Below are positions 9,637-16,422 of a DNA stretch of 18,165 bases, piece after piece (the stretch's first letter is position 1; each line of letters starts with the position of its first letter). Source of the DNA: Ruminococcus sp. UBA7013 (GTDB lineage Bacteria > Bacillota > Clostridia > Oscillospirales > Ruminococcaceae); contig DJXD01000114.1 of NCBI GenBank assembly GCA_002449585.1, forward strand, positions 1 to 18,165, read 5' to 3'. The position numbers were made by a program, and so were the translations under genes. The notes beneath the pieces are model-generated. The model was not told where the DNA came from and did not search any database. It was given only the letters and a program-made list of their open reading frames with translations.

Positions 9637-10290
9637 TCAGCTTGATGATTTCAAATAATAATTATTCCATGCATCTTTATAATCTGTATATTCAGTTCCA
9701 TTAATATCCTTTGTTTGAACAGATTCTGTGTAAATATATAAATCTGTTTCTTTCAAATCCTGATTTTCAGCATTATAAATTAACACAGAATCCAGAAGTT
9801 TATCTGTTTCTTCTCCTGCTACCAATGGTTCTGTATAATAATAGTAATAACAATTATCATTTAGCTTTTCATACTTCCATTTAGTCAGGCTGGCGATTTG
9901 AGAAGAATATAGTCCAGAAGAAATTGTCTTACCAGTTATTGTCGGAACGGAAGAAGGTAGCGATGAAGCCGCACTATAATAAGTTTCTCCGTCCCATGAA
10001 AGGAAAGACTTGTTTGCTGTGTAGGAATCTGGAAATTCCATAAACACACGGATATAACAAGGGACATTTCCTGTATTCTTTACTTCAACTTCTTTTTGAT
10101 ACTCATTTCCTCCCGTTTTTTGTACTTTATCCTTATCAGGAAACGCTTCTTCAACTGTGACTTTATTTTCGCCAATTTCAATCTGATTTGGTTTCTTTTC
10201 ATTATCACTGAGATACGCTTTGATAATACCAATACCTATTACAATGCTGATAGCAGCCAAAGCAGATATGAACCATATTTTCTTTTTCAT
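9637..10290 (-). CDS. TasA/camelysin-like SipW-dependent surface protein 3
   Basis: A 217-residue exported protein, probably a fibre subunit or accessory subunit. Lys-rich residues 2-4 precede a hydrophobic segment (about 5-24) ending GIIKAYLSDN, which resembles a SipW-type cleavage region. The segment VEVKNTGNVPCYIRVFMEFP (about 68-87) matches the NxG...(Y/F)(V/I) block seen in the other two TasA-like proteins and in the BsaA-like protein. The C-terminus (ESVQTKDI...DAWNNYY) resembles the Q-containing end of the family. It is more diverged than its two relatives and lacks their IQA-(D/E)-x-L motif. GGAGG lies 6 nt before the ATG. The gene starts 28 nt after the stop of its upstream neighbour. 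Family membership is inferred from pattern; the exact role is unknown. Confidence 0.8.
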   Translation of the reverse strand: MKKKIWFISALAAISIVIGIGIIKAYLSDNEKKPNQIEIGENKVTVEEAFPDKDKVQKTGGNEYQKEVEVKNTGNVPCYIRVFMEFPDSYTANKSFLSWDGETYYSAASSLPSSVPTITGKTISSGLYSSQIASLTKWKYEKLNDNCYYYYYTEPLVAGEETDKLLDSVLIYNAENQDLKETDLYIYTESVQTKDINGTEYTDYKDAWNNYYLKSSS

Positions 10291-10317
10291 ATTGCCCCTC
10301 CTCAGCTTGATTGAATC

Positions 10318-11016
10318 TTATTCTTCTCTCTTCTTTATAATACCATATAACTCATAATAAAAATTTTCAGTAGTATCATCTGAATAAATCATACCTTCAA
10401 GATTATCTGCCTGAATCGCAAAAGCACGAACATCAATTTCAGCAATTGACTTTCCCTTATTCTGCCCTGATGTAACATAAGGGTATTCACTGTCTATAAA
10501 CTTCCGAAGCTGTATTTCATCAAAAAGTTCGGATGTCGTTTTATTTGCACCTAATTTCTTGCTATATGCAAAAATATAAGTATTATATTCTGTTTTACTT
10601 GTAATTGTTTCATTTATAAGATATATCCAATCTTTATCATATGTAAAATTGGATGTCACTGTCTTATGAGTTGTCGCTTTAGATATCAGATTGAATATTT
10701 CCTGTACTGATTTTTCAGTTAAAATTTGTCCATTATCATCAAGAAGTGTAATTTCAGCTTTCGGCACGTCTACTTCCAGAAAAACATAAGAAGCAGTACT
10801 TCCTGCATTTTTTACGGACGGATTCTTTTTGACTTTTTCATTTGGTCGGAGTAATGTAGTTTCATAATCTTCTTCCAGAGAAATATCTACTTTACCAACT
10901 GTAAAGGTATTGGCACTGTATTCTGTTTCTGTAAAAAATGCTGTGATGGAAGCTATTACGGCAATTGCTGCTGCCGCAAAGAGTGTCAGCCAAATATGAC
11001 TTTTTTTATGTGCCAT
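10318..11016 (-). CDS. TasA/camelysin-like SipW-dependent surface protein 2
   Basis: A 232-residue exported protein of the TasA/camelysin (peptidase M73-like) group, whose best-known member forms amyloid-like biofilm fibres. The hydrophobic segment at 9-26 runs into ITAFFTETEYSANTFTVG, closely following the SipW-dependent signal pattern (small-x-Ala, aromatic pair, then NTFT-x-G). The block RPNEKVKKNPSVKNAGSTAS plus YVFLEVDVP at 57-85 is nearly the same as in TasA-like protein 1. The C-terminal block IDVRAFAIQADNL (about 194-206) is also typical. I chose the start at 11016 because GGAGG lies 8 nt upstream. A longer version from 11055 would begin with five Met codons inside the sipW tail and has no ribosome binding site. 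The gene overlaps the end of sipW by 11 nt, so the two are probably translationally coupled. Confidence 0.87.
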   Translation of the reverse strand: MAHKKSHIWLTLFAAAAIAVIASITAFFTETEYSANTFTVGKVDISLEEDYETTLLRPNEKVKKNPSVKNAGSTASYVFLEVDVPKAEITLLDDNGQILTEKSVQEIFNLISKATTHKTVTSNFTYDKDWIYLINETITSKTEYNTYIFAYSKKLGANKTTSELFDEIQLRKFIDSEYPYVTSGQNKGKSIAEIDVRAFAIQADNLEGMIYSDDTTENFYYELYGIIKKREE

Positions 11017-11530
11017 GCATTTCCCCTCCGTTCCGATTATCATCATCATCATCATGAAATAAAAAGCCTATCAGAATAAAAATCAAAAATACACATATTC
11101 CGAAAAACATTCCTCTTCGTGTATGCAAAAACATCATTACATACCCGATTTTCGGTATCCAATATACTGTTTTCCCGATATATTCCTGTTCGGTAATTAC
11201 AGATGCATCTTCTGTGTTATTGGCATCCCCTTTTGTTACAAATCCTTCTGGTGTGATTTTATAAACTCTGTGGGTGACAAGAAGATTTTCCTTTATACGA
11301 AATGCAATAATATCACTCTCATGAATTGTATCGTATGAAATATTCTGGTTTACAAAACAAAGACTTCCAGTTTCAATTTCAGGCTCCATAGAACCTGTCT
11401 GTACTGCATAAGGTCTGATTCCAATTAAGAAAAGAAGAATCAAGACCAGTCCTGCAAATGTAATGCATAATGTTGCAACATTGTACAGATATCGTAATAG
11501 TTTTATTACAACACATAGTATTTTTTGCAT
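11006..11530 (-). CDS. sipW: SipW-type (ER-type) signal peptidase I
   Basis: Membrane signal peptidase that cleaves SipW-dependent precursors such as TasA-family proteins on the outer face of the membrane. With the start at 11530 it is 174 residues. A transmembrane segment (about 15-38) runs into GIRPYAVQTGSMEPEIETGS, where Ser47 in SMEP is the expected nucleophile. His87 in LLVTHRV replaces the general-base Lys of ordinary bacterial enzymes, giving the Ser/His arrangement of SipW and eukaryotic ER signal peptidases. TKGDANNTED (99-108) is the conserved box E. A second transmembrane segment (about 139-158) precedes a short acidic tail with an Asp5 run. The start ATG shares one base with the stop of the upstream gene (TAATG) and has AAGGAAG before it. 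An in-frame ATG at 11563 would add 11 residues. Position between two client genes strongly supports the role. Confidence 0.93.
   Translation of the reverse strand: MQKILCVVIKLLRYLYNVATLCITFAGLVLILLFLIGIRPYAVQTGSMEPEIETGSLCFVNQNISYDTIHESDIIAFRIKENLLVTHRVYKITPEGFVTKGDANNTEDASVITEQEYIGKTVYWIPKIGYVMMFLHTRRGMFFGICVFLIFILIGFLFHDDDDDNRNGGEMHGT
11041..11055 (-). repeat. (GAT)5 triplet repeat in the sipW tail
   Basis: Five CAT units on the plus strand read as GAT GAT GAT GAT GAT in sipW, giving an Asp5 run in the cytoplasmic or terminal tail. In the frame of the next gene they read as five consecutive ATG codons. Slippage by whole units would change the tail length without shifting the frame. Confidence 0.75.
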
Positions 11531-12282
11531 TAGCTTCCTTTTCCGGAAGAAAGAATTTTCCATACTTCCTCTGGGTCAGTTGTTGTGACTCCGGATTCTT
11601 TTAGATGTTCTGCCTGAATACCGTGAGCATATACATCAATTGTAATTGATTGTCCAGATATTTCCATCTCTTCATCAATCGGAATATTACCAACAGAGCG
11701 AGCATTAAAGAACTTGATTTTATCAAAAAGTGATGGTGTTTCTGTATTGTCTAAGCAAGGCAGAATTTTCAGTACAGCCGATGTTTCTTCTGAGAACGTG
11801 GTATTTTCTACATAGGCATAAATATAAGTATGTATCTTAGGTTCTGTTTCAGAAGAATCGCTTTCCGAAATCAAATACCAATTTGCATTTACTGTCTGTG
11901 TAAAATCCGCAGAATCAGAACTCTCTCCGGCAGAATTGATGAACTTTACACATGGCACATTTCCCCATGCCCAGCTCCCTGCGTTATTTGTTTCATATCG
12001 AATGTTACTGTAATACGGAACTCTCACTTCCAGAAACACATAAGCATCAGTATCGCCATTATTTTTGATTTTTGGGTCTTTAGCAAGCTCTTCATTCGGA
12101 GTAACAGTGTTATGGTTGTACGTCCAGTTTTTTTCAATTAGCTGAATATCAAATTTTCCTCCTGTGAAACTGTTTGTAACAAGGTCAGCCGATGAAAACA
12201 TTGCCGAAATTGCCGCTATTACTAAAATTCCAATCATAGAGAGGAGTAACGGCACTTTTTTGCTGATTTTTCTAATGCTCAT
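11530..12282 (-). CDS. TasA/camelysin-like SipW-dependent surface protein 1
   Basis: A 250-residue exported protein and the first gene of the operon. The start at 12282 has AGGAGG 6 nt upstream; an in-frame ATG at 12318 lies inside the terminator region and is unlikely. Basic residues (RKISKK) precede a hydrophobic stretch at 11-27, followed by ISAMFSSADLVTNSFTGG, the SipW-type cleavage and post-cleavage pattern. The block TPNEELAKDPKIKNNGDTDA plus YVFLEVRVP at 61-89 and the C-terminal block IDVYAHGIQAEHLK (about 215-228) identify the TasA/camelysin group. Inferred role: major or minor subunit of an extracellular fibre, matured by the adjacent SipW. Protease activity, claimed for some camelysins, cannot be judged here. 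Confidence 0.88.
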   Translation of the reverse strand: MSIRKISKKVPLLLSMIGILVIAAISAMFSSADLVTNSFTGGKFDIQLIEKNWTYNHNTVTPNEELAKDPKIKNNGDTDAYVFLEVRVPYYSNIRYETNNAGSWAWGNVPCVKFINSAGESSDSADFTQTVNANWYLISESDSSETEPKIHTYIYAYVENTTFSEETSAVLKILPCLDNTETPSLFDKIKFFNARSVGNIPIDEEMEISGQSITIDVYAHGIQAEHLKESGVTTTDPEEVWKILSSGKGS

Positions 12283-12315
12283 ACTGTTCCTCCTTTCAAA
12301 ATTCCTTATAAAAAG

Positions 12316-12342
12316 CAAAAAACGGACACACCATGCCCGTTT
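12316..12342 (-). terminator. Rho-independent terminator upstream of the surface operon
   Basis: On the minus strand a 9-bp stem AAACGGGCA/TGTCCGTTT (one G-U pair) with loop TGGTG runs into a T-run (TTTTTTGCTTTTT). It lies about 20 nt before the ribosome binding site of TasA-like protein 1. It can end transcription from the BsaA-like gene, or it can act as the terminator of an attenuator controlling the operon. Confidence 0.72.
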
Positions 12343-12483
12343 GAGTTTTCAAGATAGTCAGTCGGGCAGTCGTGACTGTCCCTTGTTGTCGAGAGGTTCA
12401 GCCCCTCCGAAAACCGCTCTCCAGAAAGAAAGCAGTCTCCGCAAAAGCCGTATTTCAGGAGCAGGAGACGGCGAACCGCCTCC
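12316..12483 (-). promoter_or_regulatory. Structured 5' leader, candidate attenuator or riboswitch-like element
   Basis: This stretch is visibly GC-richer than its surroundings and folds into successive hairpins on the minus strand. The first is 8 bp with a UUCG loop (12464-12471 with 12476-12483). The second is GAGA-GGUU type (12391-12398 with 12412-12421). The third is GGG/CAGU with loop CACG (12364-12370 with 12375-12382). The terminator follows. The strand TGCCCG (12363-12368) of the third hairpin can instead pair with CGGGCA (12334-12339) in the 5' arm of the terminator. These are mutually exclusive folds, as in antiterminator/terminator switches. I do not recognise a known riboswitch class and cannot point to a promoter. 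The regulatory role is inference. Confidence 0.4.
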
Positions 12484-12510
12484 GCCCTGTTTGTGTTTAA
12501 GTTAGAAAAA

Positions 12511-14373
12511 TTAAGGGGTGGTAATTGCTGTCCATGCAGCAACATTAAGTTCATTGCCAGTATAGTTTGCATCTGCAACATAGCCATTTGTGCTGGTAGT
12601 TGTTGCACCAGTATTAACTGCTGCGCTGGAAATTGTAGTAGCGTTCCAAGGCGTAACGGGAGTAACCATTTCCTTGCCAGCTTCATCAACGGCAACCTGA
12701 ATGGATTCGAGGTTCACATTGAGGTCAAAGTCAAAAGCAATAAATGCTTCTTTCTGTGTTGTGTTTCTCAGTGTAACAGAATCCACGAGTTTTGCAGTAG
12801 TATCGCCTGCTTCAACATCATTGTTGTAGTAGAATGTCCAAAGTGCATTTGTATCAAGTTGTGTCGGAGCTGCTGAAGTATCATAAACCCCGTTAGTAAT
12901 TTTGTCTGTTCCATAATAATATTCTTTTGTAGCAGTTCCACTGAACACAGACCATTTATCAGTTGTAGCAGCTATATTATTCAGTTTGATATCAACTACA
13001 ATATCATCACGAAGCTTTGCCTTAGCAGTATCACCGGTATCAGTTTGAACTAAAGTAGTATCACCCTGATAGATGGCAGACAAAGTAGCGGTTTCCTCTC
13101 CAGAAGCAGGTGCAGTATAAACCCACTTCAATGCACTGTTTTCAATTTGCTTGTATGTAGCTGTATAAAGCTCAAGGTCAGTAGTAGGAGTTACAGAAAA
13201 AAGATTGCCACTGTCATCAAAATTCACATTCAACACTTTAGTTGTGTACGCCCCAGTTCCTGTACCATAACCAGAATCGAGTTTATCAGTAGCAGTACCT
13301 TCTCCAATCTTTACAGTATAATTCTTCGGCAGAGTATAGTCAGAACGGTTTGTACCTCTTGCATCAGCGTTCTTTAATGCCCAGTAACCACCCTTGCCAG
13401 CCGTTGTACCATTATCTGCTATAGCATCAAAGTAGTAACCCGTAAATTCATAGTCATCAAGATTGTTTGCTGTCATTACAACATTAGTATCAGTATCAAG
13501 TTTTTGGTCAACATTTCTTGCAAAGATATACGTACCCGCAGTGACAGGTGCAAACGTTTCAGCATCTACTTTGACAGGACTGAATGTGGACTGTGCAAGA
13601 ACATAAACTGTAGGAACTGCAGTTGCACCTCTAACAGCCGTGGCTGTCTTATCCAAACTTACAGAACCATCTGTGCCAATCGTACCTGATGCACTGGCAT
13701 TACTGGTCGTAACAACCTTTACAAGATAACCACCAGGAACGTTGATATTAACAGCAGTGTTGGTAGTATCAAAGTAAAGAGGAAGTCTTGTTTCTTGGTT
13801 AGTTACAAACTCATATTCAGCATCTGCGGGAGCAGAAACAAGATAGCCACCTGCCTGAATGGTCTGTACCTCAGAATATGCAGAACTATTTGGAGTGGAA
13901 GGACTGCTGCCATCCGTAGTAGTATTAGTTCCTCTTACGCCATCATACAAATAACCGTCCTTTTGGTTATTCTCACCATCTGTCTGAGGATTTGTGGTCT
14001 GTGCAACAGAAAGCTGTTTATAGTAGTAGTTTACATTAGAAACCGTCTTGTATCCAGTAAGATTAAGAGCTTTTAAATCATCATCAGTGGTTGCATTTGC
14101 TTTGAGGTTCCCAGTAAAACCACTATCACCATAAGTAGCTGCCGCAGTTGTATCTCCCAAAGCAGTAGTATTCAGCACCTTCATCTCACCAGTCAGCCAC
14201 ATTCTGACAAACGCATCAACGTTGCCTGTATTAACAGCGGACGCATCCTTGTTGATTTCCTGACCAGGTGTCCAATTCTCCGGCGGTTCAAAATTTTCTC
14301 CGATGGTTACACCGTAGTTCGCAGAAGCGGACAGGCGGTTCGTTACCTCATCTGTCGATGTGAACCATGCGAA
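12511..14373 (-). CDS. BsaA-like SipW-dependent biofilm matrix protein, start codon missing (probable pseudogene or truncated gene)
   Basis: Coordinates begin at the first clearly family-like residues (FAWFTSTDEVTNRLSASANYGV), about 620 residues to the stop. This is the post-cleavage region of BsaA-type SipW-dependent proteins, followed by WTPGQEINKDASAVNTGNVD and later LNVNLESIQVAVDEAGKE near the C-terminus. The body is Thr/Asn/Ala-rich and probably beta-sandwich. The frame is open upstream to a TGA at 14476-14478 and encodes a hydrophobic stretch (IGNIILFACNTFAWF) that could be a leftover signal h-region. However, no ATG, GTG or TTG occurs in frame before the internal ATG at 14202, which would cut into the domain, and no ribosome binding site is visible. 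The missing N-terminus lies towards the ATPase cassette, suggesting loss by insertion or deletion. Over 560 codons without a stop imply the damage is recent, or that translation starts in an unrecognised way. Confidence 0.75.
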   Translation of the reverse strand, partial: FAWFTSTDEVTNRLSASANYGVTIGENFEPPENWTPGQEINKDASAVNTGNVDAFVRMWLTGEMKVLNTTALGDTTAAATYGDSGFTGNLKANATTDDDLKALNLTGYKTVSNVNYYYKQLSVAQTTNPQTDGENNQKDGYLYDGVRGTNTTTDGSSPSTPNSSAYSEVQTIQAGGYLVSAPADAEYEFVTNQETRLPLYFDTTNTAVNINVPGGYLVKVVTTSNASASGTIGTDGSVSLDKTATAVRGATAVPTVYVLAQSTFSPVKVDAETFAPVTAGTYIFARNVDQKLDTDTNVVMTANNLDDYEFTGYYFDAIADNGTTAGKGGYWALKNADARGTNRSDYTLPKNYTVKIGEGTATDKLDSGYGTGTGAYTTKVLNVNFDDSGNLFSVTPTTDLELYTATYKQIENSALKWVYTAPASGEETATLSAIYQGDTTLVQTDTGDTAKAKLRDDIVVDIKLNNIAATTDKWSVFSGTATKEYYYGTDKITNGVYDTSAAPTQLDTNALWTFYYNNDVEAGDTTAKLVDSVTLRNTTQKEAFIAFDFDLNVNLESIQVAVDEAGKEMVTPVTPWNATTISSAAVNTGATTTSTNGYVADANYTGNELNVAAWTAITTP

Positions 14374-14592
14374 TGTGTTGCAAGCAAATAAGATGATATT
14401 CCCAATTCTGCCGAAAAATAGCCGTAAATCAAGCCTGAAATGCTGATAATTTCCAACCTGAAATAAACTATGATTTCAGCAATGAGAGCTATGAAAGAGG
14501 AGAGAAGAGGGTGGAAGTGTCCCTTTTTCTTCGCTTGCCTGAATGGGGTTCTTTTCTGTGGAGCTGGTCAAATGGCTCACTGGAAATAGAAA
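14374..14592. other. Junction between the BsaA-like frame and the ATPase cassette, no gene supported
   Basis: About 220 nt without a minus-strand ATG that could serve the BsaA-like gene: the only one (in CGCATGG) is out of frame and stops after seven more codons. An inverted repeat, CTGAAAT/ATTTCAG (14459-14480), forms a 7-bp stem. The frames here read as non-protein-like sequence. I see no clear promoter. Confidence 0.5.
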
Positions 14593-14624
14593 CAAAAATG
14601 CACCCACCATAATGGCGAGTGCAT
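14593..14624 (-). terminator. Rho-independent terminator of the ATPase gene
   Basis: A 12-bp stem (14598-14609 with 14613-14624, two G-U pairs) with a 3-nt loop is followed on the minus strand by TTTTTG. It starts 15 nt past the stop codon at 14640. On the plus strand an A/T-rich run also follows, but no plus-strand gene needs it. Confidence 0.82.
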
Positions 14625-14639
14625 CTCAAAAAAGGAGAG

Positions 14640-16214
14640 TTACTTGGAAATTTTTTCAATCTTGCAGGTATGTTTTCCAGTATTTTCACTGTAATTGATA
14701 CCAACAAGAATAATTTCTCCCACATAGTCTTGCAGGACAGCAGGATAATTTCTTGCTTTTATCTGTTTGATGGCAGAATTGGCAGATTCATTCCATTTCA
14801 GTTCCACAACCAGTGCAGGGAGTGCAGTTGTTGGTTTGGGAATATAGACTACATCAGCCAGATCCTTTCCGCTCGCCAGTTCTTCCACTTTCATGTAGCG
14901 GTCAACACAAATAATATAAGCAAATTTGACAGCATAGCGGAGTGACTGCTCATTATTGTAATGTGCAGGAGCATAGTTTGTAGCACGAACTTTCTCAATA
15001 GCTTCTGCAACCGCATCACCGTTTCCGGCAAATGTGTCAGCAAGGAGCTGTTCAGAACGATTGATGAGCTCCGCAAGTTTTGTGTACTTATCTTTTTTCA
15101 GCAGTTTGTTGAATTCTGTGCGTATTTCTTCATTCGGAATACGAACACGTTTTGTGTTTTTATCATAAGAAAGGTATCCGAGATGAATCAGTAATGTCAG
15201 AACATCATCATCAGAATTGAAATTTTCACAGTCATTATTGAAATTGCTGACATCTACTTCCAGATTTTCACCAGCAGCCAGCTTTAGAATTTTAGCTTGC
15301 AATTCACTTTTTTCTTTCTGAATTTCAACTTCCATGTAGGTGATGAGGTTTTCTGCCGCTGATGTCTGTTTCCAGTAGGATTCAAATTCGCCAGTGTCTA
15401 TTGCTGACATGACAGAGAAAGGATTATAGATGGATGTTTCACTACCAAAAGAATAGCCGTCATACCATTTCTTGGTTTTGTCAAAATCTAATCCCTTTTG
15501 TTCACATAATTGCTTGACTTCATCCTCAATAAATCCTGTATATTTTGCAAATTTACCTGGATTCAGAACAGAATATTCTTTGAAATCAGAAACTGCTGAC
15601 TGTCCTTTCATTTTTTTGATGGGCAGGATACCCGTCATGTAAGCAGCAGCAAAAATTTTAGAGGTTGTGCCGCTGCTCTTAAAAAGCATTCGCAGAAAAT
15701 TTAAATATTTTTCACTAATTTCTGGTGTTTCACGAATAGGTGCATCCCATTCATCAATAATCATGATAAATTTTTTATTTGTTGTTTCTACTGTATTAAG
15801 CAATGTCTGGTCAAAAGACATTCCTTTCTTTACATTCGGATACACAGCAAGTATCTCAGTTGCAATGCTATCTTCAATAAACTGTACTAAATTTTCAGGT
15901 TTCGTTTTACCAAGAAGGTTAGTCATATCCAAATAAATCACTTGATATTGGTTCATGTAAGTAGTGTAATTTTCATCTTTACTGATTTCATAGCCATCAA
16001 ACAGCGAATGTGAGTCACAAGTATGGTCATAATAGGCACAAAGCATCTGGGCAGCATAAGATTTTCCGAAACGACGTGGACGACTGACACAGGTAAGTTT
16101 ATGCTTTTTGTTGATAGTATTATTGATGAGCGCAATCATGCCTGTTTTGTCTACATAATCGCTTTCAATGGTCTGTGCAAATTCCTCGTTTCCGGGATTC
16201 AGGTACATTCCCAT
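14640..16214 (-). CDS. AAA-ATPase-like protein with C-terminal PD-(D/E)XK nuclease-like domain
   Basis: A 524-residue protein of the widespread AAA-ATPase_like (PF09820-type) family with a PDDEXK_9-type C-terminus. Its biological role is not established. RPRRFGKS (45-52) is the family's Walker A form and IMIIDEWDAP (150-159) the Walker B. MTGILPIKK (193-201), WYDGYSFG (250-257) and YNPFSV (263-268) are further family signatures. Near the C-terminus, an Asp at about 454 and VVELKW (Glu471, Lys473) fit the E-x-K part of a PD-(D/E)XK fold. The start at 16214 has GGAGGT 6 nt upstream. The gene has its own promoter and terminator and stands alone, as cargo genes of this family often do. A DNA-related or defence/toxin-like function is possible but unproven. 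Confidence 0.9.
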   Translation of the reverse strand: MGMYLNPGNEEFAQTIESDYVDKTGMIALINNTINKKHKLTCVSRPRRFGKSYAAQMLCAYYDHTCDSHSLFDGYEISKDENYTTYMNQYQVIYLDMTNLLGKTKPENLVQFIEDSIATEILAVYPNVKKGMSFDQTLLNTVETTNKKFIMIIDEWDAPIRETPEISEKYLNFLRMLFKSSGTTSKIFAAAYMTGILPIKKMKGQSAVSDFKEYSVLNPGKFAKYTGFIEDEVKQLCEQKGLDFDKTKKWYDGYSFGSETSIYNPFSVMSAIDTGEFESYWKQTSAAENLITYMEVEIQKEKSELQAKILKLAAGENLEVDVSNFNNDCENFNSDDDVLTLLIHLGYLSYDKNTKRVRIPNEEIRTEFNKLLKKDKYTKLAELINRSEQLLADTFAGNGDAVAEAIEKVRATNYAPAHYNNEQSLRYAVKFAYIICVDRYMKVEELASGKDLADVVYIPKPTTALPALVVELKWNESANSAIKQIKARNYPAVLQDYVGEIILVGINYSENTGKHTCKIEKISK

Positions 16215-16246
16215 ACCATCACCTCCAATTGAATTTTATCTTCTCC

Positions 16247-16275
16247 ATTATACCATAACTAAGCCAAAATTGCAA
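16247..16275 (-). promoter_or_regulatory. Sigma-A-type promoter of the ATPase gene
   Basis: On the minus strand, TTGCAA (16270-16275) and a perfect TATAAT (16247-16252) are separated by exactly 17 bp. The first transcribed bases would lie near 16240, about 25 nt before the start codon and just upstream of the ribosome binding site GGAGGT (16221-16226). Confidence 0.8.
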
Positions 16276-16305
16276 GTCTTTTTTCAAGATTTTTCAATGC
16301 CAAGC

Positions 16306-16356
16306 AAACGCCCCACAAAGCCCCACATTTCGCTTGTGTGGGCTTGCAGAGCGTTT
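16306..16356 (-). terminator. Nested hairpin after the recombinase gene, possible terminator
   Basis: An outer stem AAACGC/GCGTTT (16306-16311 with 16351-16356) encloses an inner stem AAGCCC...GGGCTT (16318-16323 with 16340-16345). The inner stem continues as ACA/TGT after one bulged base. Neither side carries a clean U-run on the minus strand, so it may be a weak terminator of the recombinase transcript or another structured element. Confidence 0.4.
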
Positions 16357-16422
16357 CTTTGGTAGTTTAACGATATCAGCCTGAAAAGCCGCTGTAAGGC
16401 AACACAGCTCGGAATCAACGGC

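Noticed and set aside
11017..11055. Longer start for TasA-like protein 2 with five consecutive Met codons.
   Set aside because: The Met run is the GAT repeat of sipW read in another frame; the proper GGAGG site serves the ATG at 11016.
12306..12695. Minus-strand frame of 129 codons spanning the end of the BsaA-like gene and the leader.
   Set aside because: It is out of frame with the BsaA-like gene, crosses the structured leader and terminator, and has no ribosome binding site.
14489..14725. Minus-strand frame of 78 codons beginning inside the ATPase gene.
   Set aside because: It overlaps the end of the ATPase gene out of frame and reads through that gene's terminator; low-complexity basic tail, no family features.
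14432..16390. A shared TTTCAGGCT sequence near both ends of the ATPase cassette as a possible target duplication.
   Set aside because: Only about nine bases match and they are not at defined edges; chance is a sufficient explanation.
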